A stretch of 64,000 bases of DNA from contig QNYZ01000042.1 of NCBI GenBank assembly GCA_003973265.1, forward strand, positions 1 to 64,000. The letters run 5' to 3'. Origin of the DNA: Deltaproteobacteria bacterium (GTDB taxonomy: Bacteria; Desulfobacterota; Desulfobacteria; Desulfobacterales; QNYZ01). This document shows, in pieces, positions 1 to 9,513 of the stretch (position 1 is the stretch's first letter; each line of letters opens with the position of its first letter). The notes beneath the pieces are model-generated. The model had not been told where the DNA came from and did not search any database. It was given only the letters and a program-made list of their open reading frames with translations. The translations under genes and the position numbers were made by a program.

Positions 1-70
1 TTCCGTATCAGCGGCCAAGCTCAACGGTCAGCCATGAAAACTCTGCCTGACCTGACAACATCATCCGGCA

Positions 71-104
71 AAAAAAGAGCGGAACCTTTTCGGCTCCGCT
101 CTTT
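71..104 (-). terminator. Rho-independent terminator after the TRAP binding-protein gene
   Basis: Seen directly: AAAGAGCGGA (74-83) pairs with TCCGCTCTTT (95-104) around a short loop. On the minus strand the hairpin is followed by a run of T. It lies about 25 bases beyond the stop of the minus-strand gene at 130-1215, so it should end that transcript. Confidence 0.85.
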
Positions 105-129
105 ATTCAACATCGTCGTTGATTCGAGA

Positions 130-1215
130 TTAGAGGTGCTTGAATGTCTGATACTGCTCTTCGGTCAGCTGGCCCCAGTCAGACGCTTCCTTGAGAAATT
201 TCGAATACGCCGCATACACTTTCTTGCTCATGGCATCCTTGGCGGCCAGTTCCGACAAAACTTCTCCGGATAGTTTCTTCAGATTCTTTAACACTCCTTT
301 GGGAAATTGTTTCACCGGCACCTTGTGCTTGTTAACCAGTACCTGGAGTGCAGCGTTGTTTCTGGCCTCGAATTCGGAGAGCATCCAGATATTGGACCGA
401 TCGGCGGCGGATTTGACGATCGCCTGTAAATCCTTGGGCAACGAATCCCAGGCCTTCTGCCCCACGATAATCTCAAGCCCGGTTCCCGGTTCATGCCACC
501 CCGGCCAATAGTAATATTTGGCCGCTTTATAAAAGCCCATTTTCAAATCATGGTAGGGACCGACCCATTCGGTGGCATCGATAACACCCCGGTCCAGATT
601 GGTGTAAATCTCCCCGCCAGCAACGAGCACGGCATTTCCACCGGCTTTTTTGACGACCTTTCCGCCGAGGCCCGGAATGCGCATCTTCAAGCCTTTATAA
701 TCGTCGATCGTCTTTATTTCCTTGTTAAACCACCCCCCGGCCTGGACGCCGGTATTGCCACCTAAAAACGGTTTAACGTTAAACGGAGCATAGGTCTCTT
801 CCCACAATTTCATCCCACCGCCATTTAAGATCCAGGCGTTCAATCCCTGAGCATTGAGCCCGAAAGGAACCGCCGCGAAAAACTGGCAGGCGGGCATTTT
901 ACCGGCCCAGTAATAGGCGGCGCCATGGCCCATTTCCACGGTGCCCTGGCTGACAGCATCGAAAACGCCAAGGGGCGGTACGAGTTCGCCCCCGCCGTAA
1001 ACGGTAATCTTCAACCGGCCATCGCTCATCTCATCTACCCATTTGGCAAACAGGTCGGCCCCTTCACCGAGTGCGGGAAAATGGGGCGGCCAGGTGGTGA
1101 CCATCTTCCAGTTATACTTTTTTTGAGCGTACGCAGGCACTGCCCTGGCAGCCAGCCCGGTTCCCACGGCTGCGGCGCCGATCCCCATTTTCTTGATGAA
1201 TGATCTTCGTTTCAT
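130..1215 (-). CDS. TRAP transporter periplasmic substrate-binding protein (DctP/TakP type), Tat-exported
   Basis: Solute receptor of a tripartite ATP-independent periplasmic transporter; the family captures organic acids such as 2-oxo acids and hands them to DctQ/DctM membrane subunits. The N-terminus has a twin-arginine signal (RRSFIKK, residues 3-9) with probable cleavage after AYA at residue 30. The mature part has the DctP fold, with sequence such as TTWPPHFPALGEGADLF. I chose the ATG at 1215 because AAAGGAG lies 7 bases upstream; an ATG at 1221 would leave almost no spacing. About 361 residues, normal length. No DctQM genes are visible and a terminator follows, so it is an orphan in this window. 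The ligand cannot be read from sequence, though the closest resemblance I recall is to TakP-like keto-acid binders. Confidence 0.9.
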   Translation of the reverse strand: MKRRSFIKKMGIGAAAVGTGLAARAVPAYAQKKYNWKMVTTWPPHFPALGEGADLFAKWVDEMSDGRLKITVYGGGELVPPLGVFDAVSQGTVEMGHGAAYYWAGKMPACQFFAAVPFGLNAQGLNAWILNGGGMKLWEETYAPFNVKPFLGGNTGVQAGGWFNKEIKTIDDYKGLKMRIPGLGGKVVKKAGGNAVLVAGGEIYTNLDRGVIDATEWVGPYHDLKMGFYKAAKYYYWPGWHEPGTGLEIIVGQKAWDSLPKDLQAIVKSAADRSNIWMLSEFEARNNAALQVLVNKHKVPVKQFPKGVLKNLKKLSGEVLSELAAKDAMSKKVYAAYSKFLKEASDWGQLTEEQYQTFKHL

Positions 1216-1341
1216 ACGCATTCTCCTTTCTTCTGCTGGTTGATTCGTCCAATCCACCCGGGCACCTCAGCCGCTCACGGGCCGCGGCGTCAATTTGAAA
1301 CGGATGTCCAGATACTACTGATAATCTATAGAAATAAACCG

Positions 1342-3201
1342 TTATTTTGTCAATCGGCTCAATTCAGTCTCAAATTCCGCTTCCCGGTTTTCACAGCTAA
1401 CGGTCAGGTCCTCCAGTCTGTCGAACTGCCGGTCGATTTCTCCCTGGAGATGATGAAGTTCCCTGGAAACAGAAGCTATTTTTTTCCCGTTCCCCGCCGT
1501 CGATGCATCGATCAGCGCCTGGTTATACACGGCCAGCTCTTTTTCAAGGTCGTCAATTTTCTTTTCGACCACCGCCATCTCTTTCTTAATCGGTTTCAGG
1601 ACGGCCATCCGGCGGGTCATTATTTCCGACCGTTTCTGCCGCATCTTTTTTTTCGTTAGCGGCTCCGAAGACATATTTTCCGGTTTTCCGGCATTACTGC
1701 TTCCGGATTGTGCGGTTTCATCATCCCAGCCGACACGATCGAGAAAATCCTGGTAGGTACCTTCAAATACATCGGCCCGGCCATTTTGAAAAACAACCAG
1801 TCGCCGGGCCAGGGCATGGAGGAACATTTCGTTATGGGTCACCATGATCACGGTCCCCTCAAAATGATCCAGCGCGGCCAGCAGCGCGTCACAGGCATCC
1901 ATATCAAGATGATTTGTCGGTTCGTCCAGAAGCAGCAGGTTGACCGGCTTAATCAGGATTTTTCCCAGCATGACCCGGCTTTTTTCACCGCCGGACAATA
2001 CACCGATCTTTTTCAACGCATTGTCGCCGGAAAAAAGCATGGCCCCGCATACATTTCGTGCCGCCTGCCGGCTCGTGCCGCCCTGGGCGAGCAGGATCTC
2101 ATCTTCCACTGTCCGGGAGTCGACCAGGTCAGCGGCATTACTCTGCTCAAAATAGCCGGTTTCAATGTTGGGGTTAGACCGAATTTTACCCGCCCGGGGT
2201 GCCAGTACACCGGCCAGCACTTTCAGCAACGTTGTTTTCCCCCGCCCGTTCTTTCCGATAATACCGATACGATCTCCGGCATTCACCGAAATATTGAAAT
2301 CATGGAACAACGTCTGGCCTTCTTCGTACCCAAATGCGATCTTTTCGGTGGTCAAAACATGCCGTCCCTTAAAAGGAATGCTGTCAATCGTAAATTCCAG
2401 GTTCTGGATCGTGTTGAGTTTTTCTTTTTTCTCCATCTTGGCCAGGGTTTTTACCCGGGACTGGACCAGGTTGGCCAGCCGTGCCTTGGCGCGAAACTGG
2501 GAGATGAACTGCTCCACTTCCTTGCGGCGCTTTTCGTCATTGATGCGGGTCTTTTCGTAAACAGCCTCTTCCTGGGCGATGCGGGAGTAATATTTTTCCG
2601 TAGTACCGGTAATTTTTTTGACCTTCCCGCGATGGATACCGATCACATGGGTCACGAGCGTGTCCATGAAACCGCGGTCATGGGTGATCAGCATCAACTC
2701 GTGAGGCCAGGCAGCCAGAAACCCCTCAATCCAGCGGATCGATGTGATGTCGAGGTAATTGGTCGGCTCGTCGAGCAACAACAGGTCCGGCTCTGAAATC
2801 AGCGCTTTGGCCAGGTTGAGCCGGACCTGAAATCCACCTGAAAATTCACCGGGTGGCCGGTTCAAATCGTCCTGGGTAAACCCGAGGCCGATCAGAATCC
2901 GCTCTACCTTCCAATGGTGATCGCGTTCATTGGCCGGAAGGCTCTGCATCCCCTCGGCAAGGATCGTCGCAGCGCTAAATTCCAGGTGCTGTTTCACATA
3001 TCCGATGCGATAGTTGCGGGGAATATTCAAGCGACCTTCATCCGGCGACTCCAACCCGGCGATGATCCGAAACAGCGTGGTCTTGCCATGGCCGTTACGC
3101 CCCACCAGCCCGACTCTTTCGCGGGCATTGATTTTAAAGCGCACCCCTTCAAACAGGACATGTTCGCCGTAGCTTTTACGTATATTTTCGACACTGATCA
3201 T
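1342..3201 (-). CDS. ABC-F family ATPase (Uup/YheS/EttA-like), ribosome-associated
   Basis: Soluble protein with two ABC ATPase domains and no membrane segment, which defines ABC-F; members act on the translating ribosome. First Walker A is GRNGHGKTT (about residues 34-42), first signature FSGGFQ, Walker B LLLLDEPTNYLD. The second half has GKNGRGKTT, LSGGEKSR and LLLLDEPTNHLD. A charged C-terminal coiled coil (KKEMAVVEKKIDDLEKEL and following) resembles the Uup/YheS tail. The ATG at 3201 (MISVENIRKSYG) matches the family start; a 27-residue upstream extension is not credible. About 619 residues. The exact ABC-F subfamily is not resolved. Confidence 0.93.
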   Translation of the reverse strand: MISVENIRKSYGEHVLFEGVRFKINARERVGLVGRNGHGKTTLFRIIAGLESPDEGRLNIPRNYRIGYVKQHLEFSAATILAEGMQSLPANERDHHWKVERILIGLGFTQDDLNRPPGEFSGGFQVRLNLAKALISEPDLLLLDEPTNYLDITSIRWIEGFLAAWPHELMLITHDRGFMDTLVTHVIGIHRGKVKKITGTTEKYYSRIAQEEAVYEKTRINDEKRRKEVEQFISQFRAKARLANLVQSRVKTLAKMEKKEKLNTIQNLEFTIDSIPFKGRHVLTTEKIAFGYEEGQTLFHDFNISVNAGDRIGIIGKNGRGKTTLLKVLAGVLAPRAGKIRSNPNIETGYFEQSNAADLVDSRTVEDEILLAQGGTSRQAARNVCGAMLFSGDNALKKIGVLSGGEKSRVMLGKILIKPVNLLLLDEPTNHLDMDACDALLAALDHFEGTVIMVTHNEMFLHALARRLVVFQNGRADVFEGTYQDFLDRVGWDDETAQSGSSNAGKPENMSSEPLTKKKMRQKRSEIMTRRMAVLKPIKKEMAVVEKKIDDLEKELAVYNQALIDASTAGNGKKIASVSRELHHLQGEIDRQFDRLEDLTVSCENREAEFETELSRLTK

Positions 3202-3480
3202 TTTGCAGATGGCCCATATAAAAACCGGATGCGCTATCTTTACTACCCTTTTATACCTAAAGCAAATCCCCGGGCGTAACATGCACCGGGGGCAATATTG
3301 CGGGAAACAAACAACCCGTCAATGGATGAATCGACACCTGTTTTGGTGAATGGAAACGAAAGCAGAATAATCAGTACCGCTATACCAATAATGACGATAC
3401 CGGCATGTCTGGTCGTTTTATCCGCAAGGTGAATAGATTAATTTTCCAGTATGATACGAATGAAAGCCGTTTCGACAGTT
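3202..3480. other. Intergenic stretch with a short coding-like minus-strand segment
   Basis: Between the ABC-F and PfkB genes. On the minus strand an open frame without a clear start (about 3440 to the stop at 3243-3245) would encode a hydrophobic run, AGIVIIGIAVLIILLSFPF, followed by a polar tail. It may be a remnant or a small membrane protein lacking an evident ribosome site. I see no RNA gene or clear terminator here. Confidence 0.25.
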
Positions 3481-4407
3481 TTATCTGAAATAGCGCCGAT
3501 ATCGATTGTCAAATTCTTCCAGTGTAAATGTATGGACTTGCGTTCCCTGTTTTTCCACGGCAAAGCTGGCGCAAACCGAGCCCATACAGGCGGCTTCGAC
3601 AAGTGGTTTTTTTTCGATAATACCCTTGATGAGGCCCGAGCGATATGCATCTCCCGCACCGGTAGGATCAATCACATGATCTACCGGTACCGAATCAACA
3701 GATATTTCATCTCGCCTGGTTTTAATCACCGATCCTTTCTCCCCCTGCGTTGTAATCACGGCCTGGCAGCGCTCCAGTATATCGTCGATTCCCATTTCAG
3801 TCGCTCGTTTGATCATCTCCAGCTCATAATCGTTTGAGATCAAATAATAACACCCCGTAATCATGTCGGTAAGGGCGTTGCCGGTCAGTGCGGGAATCGC
3901 CTGGCCAGGATCAAAAATATAGTCGATGCCAAGCGTTTTATAACGCTTGCAGTATTGCTGCATATCATCGAGATTGCCGGGCCCGACAATGGCCAGTGAA
4001 TTTTCGGCTTCAGACGGCTCAAATTCGTAATTTGAGGGATATTGCATGGCACCAGGATTAAACGCGGTAATCTGGTTGTTGGATTGGTCGGTGGTGATGT
4101 AGGCGCCGGCGGTCAGGACATCATCAACCCTGCGGATACCTTTTGTGGGTAACCGGCACTGGAGGAGCCATTTCTCATAATGATCAAAATCGTTTCCCGC
4201 CGTGGCGAGAATCAGCGGGCGCTGACCGAGAAGCGAAAGGGAATAGGCAATATTGCCGGCTGTCCCCCCGAAGTTTTCAGTCAACCCGTTGACCATGAAA
4301 GAGACATTTAAAACATGAATCTTATCAGGAAGGATATGGTCTTCAAACTTGCCGGGAAAATCCATGATCCGATCATAGGCCAGAGATCCGGAAACAAAAA
4401 TCTGCAT
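3481..4407 (-). CDS. PfkB/ribokinase-family carbohydrate or nucleoside kinase (adenosine-kinase-like)
   Basis: ATP-dependent phosphotransferase of the ribokinase fold. Signature 1 is FGGTAGNIAYSLSLLG (residues 46-61) and signature 2 is DPTGAGDAYRSG (247-258), with the catalytic base D253 in the GAGD anion hole. Length 308 is usual. The N-terminal MQIFVSGSLAYDRIMDFPG pattern resembles bacterial proteins annotated as adenosine kinases, but substrate choice within this family cannot be settled by reading. The stop is 25 bases from the next gene upstream on the same strand (4433), so co-transcription is likely. All key residues are intact. Confidence 0.9.
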   Translation of the reverse strand: MQIFVSGSLAYDRIMDFPGKFEDHILPDKIHVLNVSFMVNGLTENFGGTAGNIAYSLSLLGQRPLILATAGNDFDHYEKWLLQCRLPTKGIRRVDDVLTAGAYITTDQSNNQITAFNPGAMQYPSNYEFEPSEAENSLAIVGPGNLDDMQQYCKRYKTLGIDYIFDPGQAIPALTGNALTDMITGCYYLISNDYELEMIKRATEMGIDDILERCQAVITTQGEKGSVIKTRRDEISVDSVPVDHVIDPTGAGDAYRSGLIKGIIEKKPLVEAACMGSVCASFAVEKQGTQVHTFTLEEFDNRYRRYFR

Positions 4408-4432
4408 AAAAAATTCCTTTCAGGTGTGGTGC

Positions 4433-5119
4433 TTATCCGATTTTACCAATGGCTGGATTTAACTGGTTTAAAATGGGGGAAACCTGCTGACGATGTTCGG
4501 GTGGGACCATCAGCACGGTTAGGGGATGATTGGGGAGAAGGCCGCCCACATCCGCTATGGCAGCACCCGCTTCATAATGGTGTCGTTTTCGATTATCGCA
4601 GACATATGATAACACGTCCGTCAGATTGCCAGTAAGGCCTTTCTGGTCTATGTGTTCGGTAAACTGCAGAAAAATGTTGCCTGCGGAAAGAAAATATGAA
4701 TCCATTTGGGCGTATCCGCTCTTACGACAATCTATCGTGGATACCATGGTTCGACAGGCCAGCGGTCTGACCGGATAAACCGTACAGATATTATCCGCCA
4801 GCAGGGGGCAAGGTGCCGGATCATCTGGATAATTTTTTTCGGAAACAGGCCCGTTTTCGGCACATTGTCTGGCCAGGTCGTTTATCGTCAACTCCGGCAG
4901 AAATCGGGATGAATCTGCGGCCGCCGATAGTTGTTCCCGCAGGTTCGCCTGCTGGCTCAACCGGGTGATGATTCGATACCCTTCCAGTGTCGTCATCGTC
5001 ACATTCTGGGTACAACAGGCCGCACAGCCCCGGTGACAGGCCAGGGTGCTGTTATCAAAGGTGTCATCCAGAACGCGATAAATCCGCGCCAGAGCATCTA
5101 ATTGTGCATCAAGGGGCAT
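4433..5119 (-). CDS. YkgJ-family cysteine-cluster protein (CxxxCxxCC)
   Basis: Small soluble protein of the UPF0153/YkgJ group, thought to bind zinc or an iron-sulfur centre; the biochemical role is not established. Cysteines C28, C32, C35 and C36 (CHRGCAACC) form the N-terminal cluster; C104, C112 and C122 (CPLLADNICTVYPVRPLACR) complete the usual pattern. Start ATG 5119 has GAGG 7 bases upstream. It lies 25 bases downstream of mlaA on the same strand, so it may be the tail of the mla operon or a spacer gene before the PfkB kinase. 228 residues. Confidence 0.85.
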   Translation of the reverse strand: MPLDAQLDALARIYRVLDDTFDNSTLACHRGCAACCTQNVTMTTLEGYRIITRLSQQANLREQLSAAADSSRFLPELTINDLARQCAENGPVSEKNYPDDPAPCPLLADNICTVYPVRPLACRTMVSTIDCRKSGYAQMDSYFLSAGNIFLQFTEHIDQKGLTGNLTDVLSYVCDNRKRHHYEAGAAIADVGGLLPNHPLTVLMVPPEHRQQVSPILNQLNPAIGKIG

Positions 5120-5144
5120 AAGGGGCCTCGGAGGGATTCTTCAT

Positions 5145-5969
5145 TTACTCGTCTATGACCTTCCGACGATGTTGAATATAGGCGCTTCTAAGCATCAGGT
5201 ACGGATCAAGCGCTGCCGATTTTAACGCCTCATAGTCGCCAATTCGAAAAGAGAGATCATTGGTAATATTTTCAGCACGTATGCTGAGCGGGACATACCA
5301 GGGGTGTAGATAAGTGATGGGGTCAAAAACAAAATCACCCACGAGCCCCACCGTGTCCCGCAGCGTCGACGGGCCAAAGATCGGCAGCACCAGATAGAAC
5401 CCGTTTCCAATCCCGTAAGTAGCCAGGGTCTGGCCCAGGTCTTCCTTATCAGGATTCAAGGCGGGAAAATTCGCCGCCGGGTTACCCAGACCCAGTAAAC
5501 CCGCGGTTGAGTTGACAAAAAATTTTCCGAACTCGGCGCCGGCTGATTTAAATTTTCCCTGAAGCAGATCATTGGCCAGCCGAATCGGTGTACCGACATG
5601 ATTAAACAGGTTCTTAAGACTCAGCCGGACCGGTTCGGGAACTACCACCCGGTACCCCCGGGCGACCGGTTTTAAACACCAGAAATAGAGCTTATCGTTA
5701 AACTGGAACATGAGCCGGTTAAAACGGATCAGAGGGTCGGCCACCAACGGCCCTTCCGTTTCGAACTCGTCGTCGAAAAAATCATCCTCAGCATCCGTTT
5801 CAGAACCAGCGACCGTCGATTCGGATACAGATACGGATGAGGCCGGTATTTCCGCTGCCACCTGGGGCCGGCCCCGATGTGCGCATCCCGCCGTCAGGAA
5901 AACAACAAGAAGCCCCAGCACAAGGCCGCCGTTTAATCGACGGGAAGGGGGAAGGGCGAAACTTTTCAT
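5145..5969 (-). CDS. mlaA: MlaA (VacJ) family outer-membrane lipoprotein
   Basis: Outer-membrane component of the Mla phospholipid-trafficking system, a ring-shaped lipoprotein that extracts phospholipids from the outer leaflet. A lipoprotein signal ends in LTAGC (25-29), giving C29 as the lipidated residue. An acidic low-complexity linker (about 45-75) precedes the MlaA domain, marked by DPLIRFNRLMFQFNDKLYFW and by the C-terminal VLPIFGPSTLRDTVG. 274 residues. It follows the RND exporter by 12 bases and forms with mlaC an mlaC-RND-mlaA operon; the MlaFEDB inner-membrane ABC complex is not in this window. Confidence 0.93.
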   Translation of the reverse strand: MKSFALPPSRRLNGGLVLGLLVVFLTAGCAHRGRPQVAAEIPASSVSVSESTVAGSETDAEDDFFDDEFETEGPLVADPLIRFNRLMFQFNDKLYFWCLKPVARGYRVVVPEPVRLSLKNLFNHVGTPIRLANDLLQGKFKSAGAEFGKFFVNSTAGLLGLGNPAANFPALNPDKEDLGQTLATYGIGNGFYLVLPIFGPSTLRDTVGLVGDFVFDPITYLHPWYVPLSIRAENITNDLSFRIGDYEALKSAALDPYLMLRSAYIQHRRKVIDE

Positions 5970-5981
5970 GCAACCTCCTTA

Positions 5982-8561
5982 TCAAGCGGCAGCGTCAACC
6001 TTTTCGGGGCCAAACGGTTTCAAGACAATAATGAGTTGCGGGAGAACCGTGAGGGCGGCGATCAGCGCCACGAACATGGCCAGACCCGTCAGGATGCCGA
6101 ACAGGTTGGTCGGGATGAAATTCGACAGAACGAGAATCGAAAATCCGACGATAATGGTAATGGATGTATAGAGCATGGCATAACCGATGCTGCCGTGGCA
6201 ACGGTGCATGGTAGAAACATATTTTCCGTCGCGTTCAAATTCTTCGATGAAGCGGTAAATATAATGGATGGTATCGTCCACGGCAATGCCGATACTGATA
6301 GAGGCAATGGTAATGGTCATCATATCCAGGGGGATGCCAAACCATCCCATGAACCCCAGAACAAAACAGATCGCCAGCAAATTAGGTGCAATGGCGATCA
6401 AGGCGACCTTCAGCGATCTGAAGAGAATAAGAAACATGACAATCAGGGCCAGCAGGGCCACGCCGAGCGTTTCGATCTGGGAGCTGAACAGGCTTTGAAG
6501 CACGTTATTGTAGAGTACCATTAAGCCGGTCAGGCGGAAGTCTTTCTTATCGAGGTTCAGATCGTTCACCAGGTCATGCCGGATTTTCTTAAGCAGCGCA
6601 TTGCGTCGCAATGACTTGTTGGAATCCCGGATACGGGTCGTAAAGCGGAGTTCATTATCGGGAATCGATACGTACGGGTCCAGTACCAGTTTTTTGAAAT
6701 TATCGGGCAATTCGGTGTATAAAAGTGCCATCTGAAAGCTGTCCAGCGGTTTTCCATGATTCAGTTTTCGCGCGATTTTCAGCATGGTGCCCAGGGAGAG
6801 AACCTTGCCGGTGGCATCAAGGCTGTCCAGATAATCGTGTATTTTCAACACACGGTCCATCTTGTCGGACGTAAACCAGTAGCGCGCATCGGTCTGGGGG
6901 GCGTCAAACTCGTCAAATTCTCCAAATTCATCATCGCTTTCCACCCCGGGCGAATCAGAACGGGACGAATCGGGAGATGCCGATGCATCCGTATTGCCCG
7001 CATCGGTTCCGGCCGGGGGCATTTTCACGATAAGATCCAGCGGCGTCGTGCCGCCCAGCTCCTGGTCGATGGTTTTCATCCCCTGGTAGATTTCAGTCGA
7101 TTCCTTAAAATAATTGATGAAGCTGTTTTCAACGATCAGGCGGGACATGCCGAGCAGGCTTCCAACCAGAATAAGCGCGCTGGCAACCATGATAAACTTG
7201 CCATGGGCCTCGGTAAACCGTGCAAAAGCAAGGGTCAGCTCAAATCGCCGGAGAGAGGTGGGTTTCCCCTGACGTTTTCCGATCAAAAGGAGAACCGTGG
7301 GAAAAAAGACAAAGACAATCGCCAGGGAGACAACGATACCGGCACTCATCATCCAGCCAAAATTGATCACCGGCTTAATGTTACAAAGAAGCAGCGAACC
7401 AAATCCGGCAATCGTCGTTAAACCCACATAAAGACAGGGAAGAAACATGGAAACCATGGTATCGAGCACCAGCCGGCGGTGATCCGCGTCAGGGGTTTCC
7501 TGCTGCAGCCCCCGGTACCGTACGATCAGGTGAATGGTAATCGCCATGGTAATAATCAGCTGCAGGGAAATAAAATTAGAGGAGATAACGGTTACCTTCC
7601 AGTTAAAAAGCCCCAACAGCCCGATCATGGCAACCGCCGAAAGAAGACAGCAGGCCATGGGCAGGAGGATCCATCTCAACCGCCTGAAAATGACGGCCAA
7701 CGTGCCGATCAGGAAAAACAGGATACCCAGGCCGAACACCTTAAGATCATTTTTTATAAATCCGATCAGGTCGGTGGAAATCATGGCCACGCCACCAAGA
7801 AACAGTTTGGCGTCATGTCGATATTTTTTCATAATTGCTCGGATGGCGGCGACATCCCGGCTGTTCTGTTCCCGCAGCTGGTCCCAGTGTGTTTGCATCT
7901 TCCGGGTCACACGGGCAAGTTCCGCTGCCTGGGCGGCAGTCAGCGTGGAATGGCTGCGCAGTGCACGTAATTCGTCCCGACGGGACAAAAGATCCTGAAA
8001 GACCGCATCGTATTTAAAATTAACAATCAGGGCAGTGATCGTTAAATCCGAACTGACCAGCAGGTTACTGTAAAGGGGGCTTTGCTGCAGTTCGATTTTG
8101 GCCAGCGCCCTGTCGACGCCGGGAGATTCAAGCGTTGGCAGGCCGTTGGCCAGCTCTTTCACGGGAACCGGCGGACTTTCCAGCAGCGGCACGTCCAGAA
8201 TCGACATGACGCTGGATACCCGGTCCAGTTTCTCAAGGTCATCTCTCAGGGCGGCAAGCCGTTTCAGCACCGGGTCGGACAAGAGCGCATCTTTTAACGG
8301 GGCATACGTAACAACAGCAAAATCCTGTGTTTTATACCGCTTGGATATATCCCGCCAATACAAAAGATCCGGATCGTTTTCCAAAAGCAGGGTTTCCGAC
8401 GAGGCATCAAGGGTGAAATCCTTGGCATGGTAGCCGAGAAATCCGATGGCCAGCAGCAGGCAGACGAGCATCCATCCCGGCCACCTTAAAAAAAAACGGT
8501 CATATATCCAGGTGCAGCATAGCAGGCTGCCGCTCGACTTTTTTTCCATCGACGATATCAT
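5982..8561 (-). CDS. RND/MMPL-superfamily exporter, HpnN/patched-like
   Basis: Large inner-membrane transporter of 859 residues with the duplicated RND layout: one transmembrane helix near residue 30, a large periplasmic loop, helices 2-6 (about 270-430), then the second repeat ending in helices near 690-850. SISIGIAVDDTIHYIYRF in the second half carries the acidic membrane residues used for proton relay in the family. An acidic low-complexity insert (SDDEFGEFDEFD) lies in the second periplasmic loop. Its ATG overlaps the TGA of mlaC (ATGA at 8558-8561), indicating translational coupling. Relatives occur beside hopanoid or Mla genes; here a role in lipid movement across the envelope with MlaC and MlaA is inferred. 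Confidence 0.9.
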   Translation of the reverse strand: MISSMEKKSSGSLLCCTWIYDRFFLRWPGWMLVCLLLAIGFLGYHAKDFTLDASSETLLLENDPDLLYWRDISKRYKTQDFAVVTYAPLKDALLSDPVLKRLAALRDDLEKLDRVSSVMSILDVPLLESPPVPVKELANGLPTLESPGVDRALAKIELQQSPLYSNLLVSSDLTITALIVNFKYDAVFQDLLSRRDELRALRSHSTLTAAQAAELARVTRKMQTHWDQLREQNSRDVAAIRAIMKKYRHDAKLFLGGVAMISTDLIGFIKNDLKVFGLGILFFLIGTLAVIFRRLRWILLPMACCLLSAVAMIGLLGLFNWKVTVISSNFISLQLIITMAITIHLIVRYRGLQQETPDADHRRLVLDTMVSMFLPCLYVGLTTIAGFGSLLLCNIKPVINFGWMMSAGIVVSLAIVFVFFPTVLLLIGKRQGKPTSLRRFELTLAFARFTEAHGKFIMVASALILVGSLLGMSRLIVENSFINYFKESTEIYQGMKTIDQELGGTTPLDLIVKMPPAGTDAGNTDASASPDSSRSDSPGVESDDEFGEFDEFDAPQTDARYWFTSDKMDRVLKIHDYLDSLDATGKVLSLGTMLKIARKLNHGKPLDSFQMALLYTELPDNFKKLVLDPYVSIPDNELRFTTRIRDSNKSLRRNALLKKIRHDLVNDLNLDKKDFRLTGLMVLYNNVLQSLFSSQIETLGVALLALIVMFLILFRSLKVALIAIAPNLLAICFVLGFMGWFGIPLDMMTITIASISIGIAVDDTIHYIYRFIEEFERDGKYVSTMHRCHGSIGYAMLYTSITIIVGFSILVLSNFIPTNLFGILTGLAMFVALIAALTVLPQLIIVLKPFGPEKVDAAA

Positions 8562-9145
8562 TTCAGCGATTGTCTGAGCTTGGCCAGAAGATCGTCAATG
8601 GTGCCATTGCGTAAAATGGCGTCATATTCAGCCCGGTGCGACAGGATGATACTCGTGCCGCTGATATCGGCATCGTATATTTTCCAGCCTTCTTTTGATT
8701 TATACAATTTATAGGTAATCGGCACCGTTTTACCTGCAGAGATGAGCTCGGTGGGAACATAGACTTTGTTTTTTTTGGTTTGCGCCGGCTTGAAATTGAT
8801 CTTTTCGTTACTGTATAGATCTATCTTACCCAGGTACGACCGTTTCAAGAGCGCTGAAAACAGGGACGAGAATTCCTGACGTTTATCCCTGGGCAGCGCG
8901 GTCCAGTGTTTTTTCCCCAATGTCAGCTTTGCCATCAGGGGAAGATCAAACCTCGGGGCCACGATATTTAAGACCGCCGTCTTTTTCTGGTCCATACTCA
9001 GGTCGTTGTTTCGCAATATCTTTGTCACCTGATCCAGCGTGGTCCTGACCAGGGCCTCGGGCGCGTGGGTGTCGATGGCATAGGCCTGCCCGGCCATCAG
9101 CGCAATGCCGATAAGCCCCATCCATATCATCCGCTTTATGTTCAT
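8558..9145 (-). CDS. mlaC: MlaC/Ttg2D periplasmic phospholipid-binding protein
   Basis: Periplasmic shuttle of the Mla lipid pathway. A Sec signal peptide is present, with likely cleavage after AYA at residue 23. The mature protein shows MlaC features: a helical start with the PEALVRTTLDQVTKIL pattern, FDLPLMAKLTLGKKHW, and the C-terminal WKIYDADISGTSII lipid-pocket segment. 195 residues is typical. It is the first gene of the mlaC-RND-mlaA unit and overlaps the exporter by 4 bases. The 5' intergenic region (9146-9513) must carry the promoter, though no convincing -35/-10 pair was identified by eye. Confidence 0.92.
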   Translation of the reverse strand: MNIKRMIWMGLIGIALMAGQAYAIDTHAPEALVRTTLDQVTKILRNNDLSMDQKKTAVLNIVAPRFDLPLMAKLTLGKKHWTALPRDKRQEFSSLFSALLKRSYLGKIDLYSNEKINFKPAQTKKNKVYVPTELISAGKTVPITYKLYKSKEGWKIYDADISGTSIILSHRAEYDAILRNGTIDDLLAKLRQSLK

Positions 9146-9513
9146 ATTTTTGCCCTTTCTCCGGTTATATCCACATGATTATATTGCCAGCATCCAATAT
9201 TTTCAGAAGATACAGGCGACCTGGCTGTTGTGTCAAGTCGACTGTCCGCATCAATTAATCCGATTTCTCCCATTGTTCAGTCAAGTTAGACACCCGTACC
9301 CGCAAAATACTCATTTAAGGGGGATTATCGGTGAATCGTAATTTTATATCGGGCCGAATCAATCGGACCGACTTTTCAAAGGCAGCATCCCGCCATCTCC
9401 CACTCCCTGTCTATTCCTAATGTTGCCGGCGCTACATATATCGCAATGGTTGCCAATTATTTTCTTCCGAATCGGCAAAACATGAATCGATAAACCGGCG
9501 TATCTGAATATCA
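9146..9513. other. Intergenic stretch, no gene recognised
   Basis: About 370 bases between mlaC and the dCMP deaminase gene, both on the minus strand. It is more AT-rich than its surroundings and should contain the mlaC promoter and the 3' end of the glycogen transcript. No tRNA-like fold, strong terminator or plausible ORF was seen. Confidence 0.4.

Noticed and set aside
1708-2796. 362-codon plus-strand open frame
   Set aside because: Runs antisense to the ABC-F gene; it has no motif and arises from the GC-rich codon pattern.
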